Below are positions 8,651-18,175 of a stretch of 64,000 bases of DNA, piece after piece. The stretch covers positions 682,001-746,000 of the forward strand of contig CAZPUQ010000001.1 of assembly GCA_964589785.1 (NCBI GenBank). The letters are read 5' to 3'. Numbering within the stretch: the stretch's first letter is position 1; each line of letters opens with the position of its first letter. This DNA comes from JAGVSR01 sp964589785. GTDB taxonomy: Bacteria > Pseudomonadota > Alphaproteobacteria > Rhizobiales > Hyphomicrobiaceae. A model generated the notes under the pieces. That model worked only from the letters and a program-made list of their open reading frames with translations. It was not told the DNA's origin and made no database searches. The position numbers and the translations under genes were made by a program.

Positions 8651-10108
8651 ATGATGCGTGAAAAGGCCCTCTCGGCCACCGCATGGAGCGCGGCGGACAT
8701 CGTCCTGCGCCAGGGCGTTCAGTTCGCGATCTCCATCGTCCTGGCGCGGCTGCTCACGCCCGAGGAATTCGGCACCGTCGCGCTGCTCTATCTGTTCGTG
8801 GGGATCGCCAGCGCTTTCGCGGAGGGCGGGCTGACCAGCGCGCTCATCCAGCGGCAAGATGCGACTATCGAGGACGAATCCACCATATTCTGGCTGAACA
8901 TGGGCGTCGGCCTGCTGATGGCGCTGCTGTTTTGGCTGTCCGGCCCCGCCATCGCCGCTCTCTACGGTATCCCCGTCCTGACGCCTCTCTCCGGCATCAT
9001 GGCGCTGACCGTTCTCGCCGGCGCCGCCGGCGGGGTGCAGCGGGCGCTGTTCACCAAGGCGCTAGACTTCCGGCCGCTGATGCTGGCCGGGGTGACCTCG
9101 GTGCTCGTCTCAGGCGCGGTGGCGATCTGGCTCGCCGGGACCGGCTATGGCGTGTGGGCCTTGGCGGCGCAGGCGCTGGTGAGCGCCGTTGCCACCACGC
9201 TGGTCCTGTGGCTCGCGAGCCGCTGGCGGCCCCGCCTGGCCTTCAGCCTCGCCTCCGCCCAGCGGCTGTTCAGCTTCAGCGGCTACATGCTGGCGTCCGC
9301 GCTGCTGGAGATCACCTATTCGCGGCTCTACACCGTCCTGATTGGTAAGCTCTACGGCGTGCGCGAGCTCGGCTTTTACAACCGCGCCGACACGACCGCG
9401 CAGTTCCCCTCGGGCATCCTCAACGGCATCGTCGGGCGCGTGGCCTTCCCGCTGTTCTCGCGCATGGCGGAGGAACCCGCCCGGCTCGGGGCCAATCTCA
9501 AGCGGGCGCTCCAGGGCGTGATGCTCGTTAACGCTCCGGCCATGCTCGGGCTGGCGGCGGTTGCCGAGCCGCTGGTTCTGGTGCTGTTCGGCGAGCAGTG
9601 GCGGCCCGCCGCGCCCTTCCTCCAGGTGCTGTGCCTAGTCGGGCTGATGATGCCCTTCCACATGCTCAATCTTCAGGCGCTGATGGGCCTCGGGCGCTCC
9701 GACCTGTTCTTCCGGCTCGAGGTGATCAAGAAGGCAATCAGCATCGCCATTCTTCTTGCCGCCGCCGGCTTCGGCGCCATCGCCGTCGCCTGGGGCATGG
9801 TGGCGGCCGGCGTGTTGTGCTGCTTCGTCAACGCCCATTATTCGGGCAGGCTGCTCGGCTATGGCGCGGCGGCCCAGCTTCGCGACACAATGCCGGTCAT
9901 GGCCGCCGCCGGCGCAATGGCGGCGGGCGTCGCCTGGCTCGGCACCCGGCTCGGCGGAACGCTCGATCCGGCCGCTCTGCTGCTCGCCTCGGTAGCCGTC
10001 GGGGTGGCAGCCTATCCGCTTATCGTGATCGCCTTCCGGCTGGCCGCGCTGACGAGCCTGCTCGGCCTGTTGCGGGGAGCGCGGCCGCTTGCGCCGCGTG
10101 GGACATGA
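8651..10108 (+). CDS. Wzx-type polysaccharide flippase
   Basis: A 485-residue, strongly hydrophobic protein with about 12-14 membrane segments. It starts at one of two adjacent ATGs (8651 or 8654), with GGAGGCGAAGCG upstream. The N-terminal pattern is WSAADIVLRQGVQF, then VLARLLTPEEFGTVALLYLF, then FAEGGLTSALIQRQD. This is characteristic of WzxC-like members of the polysaccharide transport (MOP) superfamily. RADTTAQFPSGILNGIVGRVAFP is replaced here only by minor variants of the family pattern. It would flip undecaprenyl-linked repeat units across the inner membrane for the polymerase encoded at 14179. A gap of 113 bp separates it from the acyltransferase gene, so a separate promoter is possible. 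Confidence 0.9.
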   Translation: MMREKALSATAWSAADIVLRQGVQFAISIVLARLLTPEEFGTVALLYLFVGIASAFAEGGLTSALIQRQDATIEDESTIFWLNMGVGLLMALLFWLSGPAIAALYGIPVLTPLSGIMALTVLAGAAGGVQRALFTKALDFRPLMLAGVTSVLVSGAVAIWLAGTGYGVWALAAQALVSAVATTLVLWLASRWRPRLAFSLASAQRLFSFSGYMLASALLEITYSRLYTVLIGKLYGVRELGFYNRADTTAQFPSGILNGIVGRVAFPLFSRMAEEPARLGANLKRALQGVMLVNAPAMLGLAAVAEPLVLVLFGEQWRPAAPFLQVLCLVGLMMPFHMLNLQALMGLGRSDLFFRLEVIKKAISIAILLAAAGFGAIAVAWGMVAAGVLCCFVNAHYSGRLLGYGAAAQLRDTMPVMAAAGAMAAGVAWLGTRLGGTLDPAALLLASVAVGVAAYPLIVIAFRLAALTSLLGLLRGARPLAPRGT

Positions 10109-11025
10109 CCATGAAAAACGATACCAGCCGGGAGACGGAGGTGCTCGAGATCAGCGACCCGGCAAAGCTCAGCGCCGCTCCCTTGGCGTCGGTGCTGATG
10201 ATCACCTACAATCACGAGCCCTATCTCGCTGAGGCGCTCGACAGCATTCTGGAGCAGAAGGTCGATTTTCCGTACGAGATCGTCATAAGCGACGATTGCT
10301 CGGCTGACGGAACGGCTTCGATCGCGAAAGCCTACCAGACCCGATGCCCCGACAAGATACGGGTTCTCACCGGCAAACAGAATGTCGGTGTCGGCGAGAA
10401 TTTCACTAGAACCTACCTCGCCTGCCGGGGCAGGTACATTTTCATCCTGGAAGGTGATGATTTCTGGCAGGACGCCAACAAGATGGCAATTCAGGTGGAG
10501 GCGCTAGAGCGGAACCCGGACGTCGTCATCACCTATCATGCGTCTTCGGCTCATCTGGACGGGAAACCGGTCGAGCGGCACATCGGCGCAAGAAAGGATC
10601 TTTCGCCGTGGGAACTGAAAACAGGGAAACCCATCAATACCCTGACCGTTGCCTTTCGGCGCGTTATTGCAACGTTCCCAGACGAGTTTCGCCTGTCGCC
10701 CATCGGTGATATCTTCCTGTGGTCCCTTCTGGGTCAACATGGAAGGGGGATGTATCTCCCATCGATCAATCCCGCATATTATAGAATGCACTCCGGCGGA
10801 TACTATTCGGGCAAGAGCGCCCAAAACCGTTCACGCATGATGTTCAGGACGTATAATCTCTTGATGTTATATTATGGCCGATCCAATCTACCCGACGAGG
10901 AGGAATTTTTTCGCCGGAAAGTAGTGTTCTTTCTCCTGCGCTCGGCTGGATTGCGCTATTGGGCAAGTGAGATGCTCAAAACGTCGTTTGGACGAATATC
11001 TAAATCGCTTCGTAGTGATAGATGA
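10105..11025 (+). CDS. GT2-family glycosyltransferase
   Basis: A 306-residue protein whose ATG at 10105 overlaps the flippase stop (ATGA). The open frame extends upstream inside the flippase gene but that part is not coding. It shows the GT-A fold signatures of family 2: ASVLMITYNHEPYLAEALDSI, ISDDCSADGTA, and the DxD-like EGDDFW. It should transfer a sugar from a nucleotide donor to the lipid-linked intermediate on the cytoplasmic face of the inner membrane. Base composition becomes clearly more AT-rich within this gene compared with the flippase. The donor and acceptor are not predictable. Confidence 0.88.
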   Translation: MTMKNDTSRETEVLEISDPAKLSAAPLASVLMITYNHEPYLAEALDSILEQKVDFPYEIVISDDCSADGTASIAKAYQTRCPDKIRVLTGKQNVGVGENFTRTYLACRGRYIFILEGDDFWQDANKMAIQVEALERNPDVVITYHASSAHLDGKPVERHIGARKDLSPWELKTGKPINTLTVAFRRVIATFPDEFRLSPIGDIFLWSLLGQHGRGMYLPSINPAYYRMHSGGYYSGKSAQNRSRMMFRTYNLLMLYYGRSNLPDEEEFFRRKVVFFLLRSAGLRYWASEMLKTSFGRISKSLRSDR

Positions 11026-11068
11026 TTTGCACGCACGTTGATAGCTAACGAATAGAGTAGTTGAATAA

Positions 11069-11860
11069 GTGCAGCGCATCGCATGGATTCACGTGCAATT
11101 CGGAACTGCCAAGGCAGAGTATTATCGTCGAGCAATTGGCAGAATTTGCGCACGACTGTCGGTCTCGTCTTCTGTTTTTGTGATTGAGAACAATGCAACT
11201 AGCGGTCGGATTTCCGGAGTGATTGTCGGAACAAACGCTTTGCGTGAGTTCTCTGGATGGAACGAAGGGCTTGTCCAAGCGGATCGGAACGGCCGGTTCG
11301 ACTGGTATATCTTCACCAACGATACTTTCGCCCATCACCGCTTCTTCTGGGGGACCCTCTTCTATCGCTTTGTGCATCAATTCAGGCGCGTGCGGTTTCA
11401 GGCCACACCGACGGTAATTGGCGACCTCGTTCCGGGCAAGTTGCTTGAGAGGGAGGGACCTTCTTATCTCTATGCATCCACATACTTTTTCATGGTGAAC
11501 GACGCGGCGCTCAATTGTCTGAACCGCGATTTGGTCGCGGACGCTCCTCTTCACTGGATCACGGACGCGCCCAGAGGCCAACTCACGGCAGATACATGCC
11601 CGCCGATGGTCAGCGATTTTCTCGCCATGCATTTGACCTCCGAAACATCATCGCATAGATGGCGCCAAGCCGCGATACTGACCGAAGAAAACGCGTCACA
11701 ACTGCGTTTCAAGGCGCTCGCCGTCCTCCTCGAACATTGGTTGTCCTATCGAATGAGCCTAGCCCGCGTCCAGATGGTTCCCGTCATCGATCGTGTCCGG
11801 CGAAACGCATGGCGGTTGCTACGCAGCATCGAGGTGATGGTCACGCGGCGGTGGAAATGA
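11069..11860 (+). CDS. Putative glycosyltransferase (weak similarity)
   Basis: A 263-residue soluble protein starting with GTG at 11069, with GAGTAG about 9 bp upstream. It lacks a textbook motif but contains FSGWNEGL near residue 62 and DWYIFTNDTFAHHRFF near 78-93. These are in the order seen in GT2-like and rhamnosyltransferase-like proteins, where an asparagine-rich acceptor loop precedes an acidic NDT motif. It lies between two glycosyltransferase genes and overlaps the next by ATGA. Glycosyl transfer is therefore an inference from context plus a faint pattern. It could also be another sugar-modifying enzyme. Confidence 0.5.
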   Translation: MQRIAWIHVQFGTAKAEYYRRAIGRICARLSVSSSVFVIENNATSGRISGVIVGTNALREFSGWNEGLVQADRNGRFDWYIFTNDTFAHHRFFWGTLFYRFVHQFRRVRFQATPTVIGDLVPGKLLEREGPSYLYASTYFFMVNDAALNCLNRDLVADAPLHWITDAPRGQLTADTCPPMVSDFLAMHLTSETSSHRWRQAAILTEENASQLRFKALAVLLEHWLSYRMSLARVQMVPVIDRVRRNAWRLLRSIEVMVTRRWK

Positions 11861-13026
11861 AGGTGGCCGTCATTCATACTGGCGCCCGGGATTCCTACCA
11901 GGTTGCTCAAGCCTTCTTCGAAACGGGGCAACTTTTCAGGCTCTTCACCTCAACCTATTTGTGCCCGAGGCGCATAAAACTCCTGTCAAGGATGGGGATA
12001 GCGAAGGGTCAAGGACGTACTGGGCCTATTCCACAAGAACTTGTCTCTTCATCCTACTCCGTGGATATACTCAGGTACGCTGGGAGATTATTTGACATTG
12101 AGCAAGCAGCTGCGGAATGCTCGGAACAATTGCTTGGTCGCCGCGCCGCGGGACAGTCGAAGGAAGCGGATGTGGTCATTTCCTATAATTATATGGCCCA
12201 GCATGTCCTGCCGAAAGTATGGTCGCGAAAGATACTTTTCCAATGTCATCCCAATCCGGCAGCGCTCTCGCTGTTCGGTATGAGCAACGAGCAGTTGGAT
12301 GACTCGGGTTTCGCGGTTGAGCGAGAATTTTCCTGGGGTACGGCTTATAGAGCGGCACTGGAGAAGGAATGGCAATTTGCCGACCGCATCATTGCGCCAT
12401 CATCCTTCGTGAAAAGGTCACTGGTGATGGCGGGCGCTCCGACTAGCGATATTGTTGTGGTTCCATACGGCTGCCCTCCGGTTGTGAGGAGCGAACCGCG
12501 AAAGCCGCCATGCGGACGTCTGTCCCTGCTGTTCGTAGGGCAATTCGTTTGGCGCAAGGGGGCAGACCAACTCGCCGTTTTCGCCCGCCATATTCGTGGT
12601 TGGGCCGACCTCACAATTGTCACGCGGGGCTTTATGGACAATGGGCTTATGGCCGAGGTTAAGGTCGAGCCGAATGTCAGAATCTTGATCGGCGCCAGCA
12701 ATGCGCAGCTGCGTAGTTGTTATGAAAATAGCCATGCGCTTCTCTTTCCGTCGCGCTATGAGGGCTACGGTTTGGTCATCAACGAGGCGCTCAGCTACGG
12801 TCTACCCGTGATTTCGACCCAGAACACGGCCCTTTCTGACATACTCCGAACTCATCGCGTCGGAAGCCTTATGACAGACATTTCATCCGATGCGATGCTT
12901 GCCTCTGTTTCCAAGTTGTTCGACGAGGGGGCCTATTCCGACCTTTCGGATCGCGCCCTCGACTATGCAAGAAGCAATCCCTGGTCAGTTTTTCGCGAGC
13001 GTGTTCGCGACTTTGTCGTTGAATGA
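11857..13026 (+). CDS. GT4-family glycosyltransferase
   Basis: A 389-residue protein. The ATG at 11857 overlaps the previous stop (ATGA) and begins MKVAVIHTGARDSYQVAQAF. The C-terminal half has the GT-B family 4 signatures: APSSFVKRSL, then LLFVGQFVWRKGADQL, then the nucleotide-sugar site SRYEGYGLVINEALSYGLPV with the ExxxxxxxE spacing of retaining enzymes. It adds a sugar to the growing repeat unit. The AT-rich composition matches the neighbouring core genes of the cassette. Donor and linkage are unknown. Confidence 0.88.
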   Translation: MKVAVIHTGARDSYQVAQAFFETGQLFRLFTSTYLCPRRIKLLSRMGIAKGQGRTGPIPQELVSSSYSVDILRYAGRLFDIEQAAAECSEQLLGRRAAGQSKEADVVISYNYMAQHVLPKVWSRKILFQCHPNPAALSLFGMSNEQLDDSGFAVEREFSWGTAYRAALEKEWQFADRIIAPSSFVKRSLVMAGAPTSDIVVVPYGCPPVVRSEPRKPPCGRLSLLFVGQFVWRKGADQLAVFARHIRGWADLTIVTRGFMDNGLMAEVKVEPNVRILIGASNAQLRSCYENSHALLFPSRYEGYGLVINEALSYGLPVISTQNTALSDILRTHRVGSLMTDISSDAMLASVSKLFDEGAYSDLSDRALDYARSNPWSVFRERVRDFVVE

Positions 13027-14177
13027 TGCGGCTTCTCCTCGACCTTACATCTGTCAGCGGCGGCGGGGGACTTGAGCAGAGCAGCGCGCTCCTTGACGCG
13101 TTTGAGGCTCAGGATTCGGCCGTATCCATAGTTTGTATTATGCGCAAGAATTCCAGCCTTGTTGACCTGTTTTCATCATCCCGCTTCGATATCGTCACGA
13201 TTAAGCCAGGGCTTGTTTCTCGCGCTTGGCACTATCTGTTCGGGTTGGGACTTCTGGCGCGCCAATATGGGGCTGACCTCATTTACATCCCGTTCGGCAT
13301 CGGCGGTCTGAGTTGGGGCGCTTGTCCGCAGGTAATCAACGTCGCCTATCCAATCATTTGCTACCCCGATAGTCCGTTCTGGCGGCATTTGCCGACACTG
13401 GCGCGTCTTCGGACAAAGGCTAAATGCCTGTTCCGACGGCTCTCCATTCGGTGGAATGCCGATGCTGTGATTGTCGAAAGCGATCGGATGGCATCCAGAC
13501 TTGTGCGCCACGCGTCGTTCGCCCAAAAGTCCTTGTCGATCATTCCGCCGGTCGTCGGACGAACGGCCGCTAGTTTCGCGCGCCGCGTGTCGGCGAGCAT
13601 GCCTCCCTCCGGCTCCGGCGATACCGTCGACAAGCCATGCCGGCTGCTCTTCATCACCAACGCCGCGCAGCATAAGAACATCTGGCGTTTAGGCGAAGTG
13701 GCTGAGACTCTGGCGAGAGCGTCGCGTCCCGCAGTGCTTTTCGTTCTGACGGTGAACATAACGGACTATGTCGAGTGCTGTCGAAAGGCCGGCGTTGACG
13801 ACCACCTATCTCGGCACAGTGAGCACTTTTTATTTTTGGGTGCGTTACACGGAGCTGACTTGATCCAGCAAATAGAGGCCGCGGACGCGATTGTGAATAT
13901 CAGCGATCTTGAAAGTGTTAGCAACAATTTTGTAGAGGCGGCCTTCGCGGGCAAGCCGATGATCATCGCGCGACGAGACTTCGCTCTGGATTCTGTTCGG
14001 ACGCCGTTCGTCGTTTGTGAACCGCACGAGCCGGCCTCTTTCGTGCGGGCGATGGATAATTTTCGTGCCAACGTATTCGATCGGCCATCCTTGAAACAGG
14101 CTGTCGCAATATCAGGCAAGGAAAAGGGAGTTCGACTGGCGGAGTTGTTCCGGCAGAAGACGCATAGAGTTTCTTAA
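13023..14177 (+). CDS. GT4-like glycosyltransferase
   Basis: A 384-residue protein starting ATGATG at 13023, overlapping the previous stop. It begins MMRLLLDLTSVSGGGGLEQS, a glycine-rich GT-B N-terminus. It continues with ADAVIVESDRMASRLVRH (acceptor-side helix) and RLLFITNAAQHKNIWRLGE (start of the C-terminal Rossmann domain). It ends with INISDLESVSNNFVEAAFAGKPMI-like positions that correspond to the donor-binding E...E motif. Similarity to GT4 is good in layout though less strict in motif than the preceding protein. It is part of the overlapping cassette operon. Confidence 0.78.
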   Translation: MMRLLLDLTSVSGGGGLEQSSALLDAFEAQDSAVSIVCIMRKNSSLVDLFSSSRFDIVTIKPGLVSRAWHYLFGLGLLARQYGADLIYIPFGIGGLSWGACPQVINVAYPIICYPDSPFWRHLPTLARLRTKAKCLFRRLSIRWNADAVIVESDRMASRLVRHASFAQKSLSIIPPVVGRTAASFARRVSASMPPSGSGDTVDKPCRLLFITNAAQHKNIWRLGEVAETLARASRPAVLFVLTVNITDYVECCRKAGVDDHLSRHSEHFLFLGALHGADLIQQIEAADAIVNISDLESVSNNFVEAAFAGKPMIIARRDFALDSVRTPFVVCEPHEPASFVRAMDNFRANVFDRPSLKQAVAISGKEKGVRLAELFRQKTHRVS

Positions 14178-14178
14178 C

Positions 14179-15486
14179 GTGATGTATCAATCCACACTTC
14201 TTATATTAGTGGTTGCCTTCCTTCTGCTGGTTGTTGATTGGCAACGGCGGGGGCTTCGTTCTGTCGCCTCTCCTGTTGCTGCTCTTTTCGCCTATATTTT
14301 TGTCTATGTGGTTGCGTTCGAATTGTATATGACAAGTGGCGGTGTGATACTAATACAAAGCCATCACAATGATATTTTTCTGGAAAATGCTTCTTTTGCC
14401 ACCCTAATACTGGTGCTCGGTTGTGCCGTAGGTTACCTTGCCACGTATTTGGTCTCCGGCCGGATCCCTAGCGTGAGTCAGGTGCGCTATTCCGCGAAAT
14501 ATGCGAAAATGTGGCCAAATGCTCTGCTGGCCGTCTCAATGAGCAGTGCGGTTTATATGTATTTCTCCGGACAACTGAGATTGAGTTATGACGGGCTCGA
14601 TGACTCTGTTGACCAAGTTAAGGTTGGCTATATCCTTCAGGCGCTGGACCTAGCAATTCCTGCCATTGTGATTCTGTGCTTCATAGACTTGTCTCGCGGT
14701 AATATATCCAAGAGAACACTAGCGATCATATGTCTCTTTGGAGCTTTGTATGTAATTGCAGGTGCGCGCTATAGGCTGTTTTGCCTTCTTCTCGGTGTTG
14801 GATCAGTTTGGTTCCAGTGCCACCCCCGGAAGCATAAGATCGCTATCATGTTAGCAACTCTTCTGTTCGTCATTCCTGCTGCCGGAGCCATCGGAATTAT
14901 TCGAACCTACAGAGCAGGCCTGAAGCTCGACCTTTTAAGTGGCGCTACTCTGCTCGATACGGTTTCCCGAGGCTTCAACGAGGCAAGCGCGACCGTCGCT
15001 CTCGGCGCCGTTGTAGAATCAGTACCGCGCTTGATGGATTATGTAGGCTTGGCCCCCGTGTGGGTGGCCGTCTCGCAGCCCATTCCGAGGATTATCTGGC
15101 CCGATAAGCCTGTGCCGGATTATTTGTCGGTCGTTGCGATGTCTCTGGGGCCCGGAGCCGAGTTCTTTGGCTTAGCTTTGCCGTTTTCTGGCGAGTTGTA
15201 TCTGATGGGCGGATATTTCGTGCTATTTCTTGGCGCGGCGTTAGTATTCTTTGTTCTGGAAAGAACATTCACTCGCTCGCTGGTGCGGGGCGACATACCC
15301 ATGGCTTCGGCGATATTCCTCTTCGTGCCCACCTTGCTTTCAAGAGGATATCTTGCGCAGGCTCTAACGTCGTTCGCATTTCTCGTCCTTCCTGTGCTTC
15401 TGATCGGCCGTCAGGGTGTGAAGTTGCAGGACAAAAGGATCGCTAGCTTCAACCGCGATCGCGAAGGTTTTGGACCTCGGGCATGA
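14179..15486 (+). CDS. Wzy-like O-antigen polymerase
   Basis: A 435-residue, very hydrophobic protein with about 11-12 membrane segments and a large central loop. That loop contains SRGFNEASATVALGAVVESV and QPIPRIIWPDKPVPDYLS, a pattern seen in oligosaccharide repeat-unit polymerases. GTG at 14179 or ATG at 14182 can start it. It has the lowest GC content of the cassette, typical of polymerase genes, which set serotype specificity. With the flippase at 8651 it completes a Wzx/Wzy-dependent pathway. It would polymerise repeat units in the periplasmic leaflet. The O-antigen-ligase-like protein at 1436 could be a second polymerase or a ligase. Confidence 0.75.
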   Translation: MMYQSTLLILVVAFLLLVVDWQRRGLRSVASPVAALFAYIFVYVVAFELYMTSGGVILIQSHHNDIFLENASFATLILVLGCAVGYLATYLVSGRIPSVSQVRYSAKYAKMWPNALLAVSMSSAVYMYFSGQLRLSYDGLDDSVDQVKVGYILQALDLAIPAIVILCFIDLSRGNISKRTLAIICLFGALYVIAGARYRLFCLLLGVGSVWFQCHPRKHKIAIMLATLLFVIPAAGAIGIIRTYRAGLKLDLLSGATLLDTVSRGFNEASATVALGAVVESVPRLMDYVGLAPVWVAVSQPIPRIIWPDKPVPDYLSVVAMSLGPGAEFFGLALPFSGELYLMGGYFVLFLGAALVFFVLERTFTRSLVRGDIPMASAIFLFVPTLLSRGYLAQALTSFAFLVLPVLLIGRQGVKLQDKRIASFNRDREGFGPRA

Positions 15487-16049
15487 GTATTCCGGGCAGT
15501 TGGACAAGGTGGTTCCGGCCGCCGCTTGTCGTGCTTGTTGAGTTCCTGTTCATGCTTATATTCTGCCTACCGCGTTTTGCGATTTTCAATCGGATGAAGA
15601 CGTTATTTCTTTCCCTTATGGGAGCCCGGGTCGGAAGGCGGTGCGTGTTCTACCCCGGCGTGTGGATCATGCCCGGATATGGTCTGACAGCTGGGGATGA
15701 TGTCGATTTTGCGTTGGGCGTCATCGTCACGACGGCCGGCGGCGTCGATATAGGGAACCGGGTGCTGATCGGATACAGATCACAGATCCTCTCGACCAAT
15801 CACCGCATACCGGACGGAGGGGAGCGGATATTTGATGCAGGACATGTCGGAAAGCGAGTCAGTATCGGCGACGATGTCTGGATAGGCGCCAGTTGCATCA
15901 TCCTGCCGGGTGTTTCCATTGGGGAGGGGGCGGTGGTGGCCGCCGGCTCGGTAGTTGCCCGAGATGTGAAGCCCTTTGCCATCGTGGCCGGTGTCCCAGC
16001 TAAGGTTATCCGTCAAAGACCTGTGACTGATAATTCAAGGATCGAATGA
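15483..16049 (+). CDS. Hexapeptide-repeat acyltransferase (WcaF/maltose acetyltransferase-like)
   Basis: A 188-residue protein whose ATG overlaps the polymerase stop (ATGA). An N-terminal hydrophobic segment (VLVEFLFMLIFCLPRFAIF) is followed by left-handed beta-helix repeats (VGRRCVFYPG, IGNRVLIGYRSQIL, STNHRIP, IGDDVWIGASCIILPGVSIG). It ends VIAGVPAKVI-like (AIVAGVPAKVIRQRP). The histidine in TNH is the usual catalytic residue. It probably O-acetylates a sugar residue of the repeat unit. Such modifications are common in exopolysaccharides. Acceptor unknown. Confidence 0.85.
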   Translation: MSIPGSWTRWFRPPLVVLVEFLFMLIFCLPRFAIFNRMKTLFLSLMGARVGRRCVFYPGVWIMPGYGLTAGDDVDFALGVIVTTAGGVDIGNRVLIGYRSQILSTNHRIPDGGERIFDAGHVGKRVSIGDDVWIGASCIILPGVSIGEGAVVAAGSVVARDVKPFAIVAGVPAKVIRQRPVTDNSRIE

Positions 16050-18175
16050 AACAAATCCTCCAGTCCCTCAAAACCGGCGCGACCGAGGTGGCGGAGGTGC
16101 CGTGTCCGGCCGCGGGGCGCGGGCAGGTGCTCATTCGTACAACACGCACGCTGGTCTCGGCCGGCACCGAGCGCATGCTGGTCGATTTCGGCAAGGCGGG
16201 GTTCATCGGCAAGGCGCGCCAGCAGCCGGACAAGGTGCGCCAGGTCGTCGACAAGATGCGGACCGACGGCCTCGCGCCGACGCTCGAGGCCATCTTCAAC
16301 AAGCTCGACCAGCCCCTTCCACTCGGGTACTGCAACGTCGGCACCGTGCTCGAAGCCGGCGCGGGCGCGACGGGCTTCGCGCCCGGCGAGCGCGTCGTCT
16401 CCAACGGCAAGCACGCCGAGGCTGTCGCGGTTCCGGTCAATCTCTGCGCGAAGATTCCCGACGCGGTGTCGGAGGACGCCGCGGCATTCACCGTGCTCGG
16501 CGCCATCGCGCTGCAAGGCATCAGGCTCGTGCAGCCGACGCTCGGCGAGGCCGTGGTCGTCACCGGGCTTGGTCTCATCGGCCTCATGACGGTGCAGCTC
16601 CTGCGCGCCCACGGCTGCCGGGTTCTCGGCATCGACCTCGACCCGGCCAAGCTGGAGTTGGCGCGCCGCTTCGGGGCCGAGGTCGTGAACCTTGCGGCGG
16701 GCGAGGATCCGGTCGCGGCAGCCGAGGCCTTCGCGCGCGGGCGCGGCGTGGACGCGGTCCTCATCACCGCGTCCACGCGCAGCAGCGAGCCGGTGCATCA
16801 AGCGGCACTCATGTGCCGCAAGCGCGGCCGCATCGTGCTGGTCGGTGTCACGGGGCTCGAGCTGTCGCGCGCGGATTTCTATGAGAAGGAGCTGACCTTC
16901 CAGGTCTCCTGCTCCTACGGGCCGGGCCGCTACGATCCCAACTACGAGGAGAAGGGGCAGGACTATCCGGTCGGCTTCGTTCGCTGGACCGAGCAGCGCA
17001 ACTTCGAGGCCGTGCTCGACATGATGGCCGACGGGCGGCTCGACGTGAAGCCGCTCGTCTCGCATCGCTTTCCCATTGTCGAGGCGAGTCGCGCCTACGA
17101 TCTCGTGACCGGCGCCGAGCCGTCGCTCGGCATTCTGCTCGACTACCCGGACGCCGAGGTCCTGCCCGCCGGCACGCTGACGCGCCGCACGGTGGCGCTG
17201 GCAGCCGCCGCGCACGCTGCCGGCAACGCGGCGCTCGGCTTCATCGGCGCCGGCAACTACGCCACCGCGGTGCTGATCCCGGCCTTCAAGGCGGCGGGCG
17301 CGCGGCTGGTCGCCGTGGCGTCGGCCGGCGGGGTCAGCGGCGTGCATGCCGCGCGCAAGTTCGGCTTCGACAAGACCACCACCGACATCACCGACGTGCT
17401 GGACGACCCGGCCATTCAGGCCGTCGTCATCGCGACGCGCCACGACACGCATGCCGACCTCGTCTGCAGGGTACTGGCCGCGCGCAAGCACGTCTTCGTC
17501 GAGAAGCCGCTGGCGCTCACGCATGACGAGATCGCGCGCATCGAGGCGGCGCGGAGCGAGGTGATCGCGGCGGGCTTCGCGCCTCTCCTCATGGTCGGCT
17601 TCAACCGCCGCTTCGCGCCGCAGGTGAAGAAGATCAGGAGCCTGCTCGAAGGCACGTCCGGTCCGAAATCCTTCGTCATGACGGTCAATGCGGGCGCGAT
17701 CCCTGCCGCGCACTGGACGCAGGACCGCGAGGTCGGCGGCGGGAGGATCGTCGGAGAGGCCTGCCACTTCATCGACCTCCTGCGCTTCCTTGCCGGGGCG
17801 CCAATCGTCTCGCATCACGTGCAGACCATGGCCGGCGGGAACGCCGACACGGCCACGATCACGCTCTCCTTCGCCGACGGCTCGGTCGGAACCGTCCATT
17901 ACTTCGCCAACGGCAGCAAGACGTTCCCGAAGGAGCGGCTGGAAGTATTTTCCGCTGGTCGCATTCTGCAGCTCGATAATTTCCGGAGGCTCACGGGCTT
18001 CGGCTGGCCAGGCTTCCGCAAGCTGCATCTCTGGCAGCAGGACAAAGGCCAGAAGGCGTGTGCGCAAGCATTCGCGGCAGCGGTGGAAGCGGGTGGCGTG
18101 GCGCCGATCCCGTTCGAGGAGCTGCTGGAGGTGAGCCGGGCTGCTGTCGAGATCGCCGAGGCATCCTACGCATGA
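16046..18175 (+). CDS. Two-domain oxidoreductase: zinc-type alcohol dehydrogenase fused to Gfo/Idh/MocA
   Basis: A 709-residue protein overlapping the previous stop (ATGA). Residues 1-375 or so are a medium-chain dehydrogenase with LPLGYCNVGTVLEAG, a Rossmann site VVVTGLGLIGLMTVQLL, and LITASTRSSEP. Residues 395-709 are a Gfo/Idh/MocA oxidoreductase with LGFIGAGNYATAVLIPAF, the VEKPLALT motif and GEACHFIDLLRFL, where the histidine is the usual catalytic residue. The fusion is a known arrangement in exopolysaccharide clusters. Its reaction is not established, but oxidation and epimerisation steps on a nucleotide sugar are likely. GC content rises sharply here relative to the preceding genes. 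Confidence 0.85.
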   Translation: MKQILQSLKTGATEVAEVPCPAAGRGQVLIRTTRTLVSAGTERMLVDFGKAGFIGKARQQPDKVRQVVDKMRTDGLAPTLEAIFNKLDQPLPLGYCNVGTVLEAGAGATGFAPGERVVSNGKHAEAVAVPVNLCAKIPDAVSEDAAAFTVLGAIALQGIRLVQPTLGEAVVVTGLGLIGLMTVQLLRAHGCRVLGIDLDPAKLELARRFGAEVVNLAAGEDPVAAAEAFARGRGVDAVLITASTRSSEPVHQAALMCRKRGRIVLVGVTGLELSRADFYEKELTFQVSCSYGPGRYDPNYEEKGQDYPVGFVRWTEQRNFEAVLDMMADGRLDVKPLVSHRFPIVEASRAYDLVTGAEPSLGILLDYPDAEVLPAGTLTRRTVALAAAAHAAGNAALGFIGAGNYATAVLIPAFKAAGARLVAVASAGGVSGVHAARKFGFDKTTTDITDVLDDPAIQAVVIATRHDTHADLVCRVLAARKHVFVEKPLALTHDEIARIEAARSEVIAAGFAPLLMVGFNRRFAPQVKKIRSLLEGTSGPKSFVMTVNAGAIPAAHWTQDREVGGGRIVGEACHFIDLLRFLAGAPIVSHHVQTMAGGNADTATITLSFADGSVGTVHYFANGSKTFPKERLEVFSAGRILQLDNFRRLTGFGWPGFRKLHLWQQDKGQKACAQAFAAAVEAGGVAPIPFEELLEVSRAAVEIAEASYA

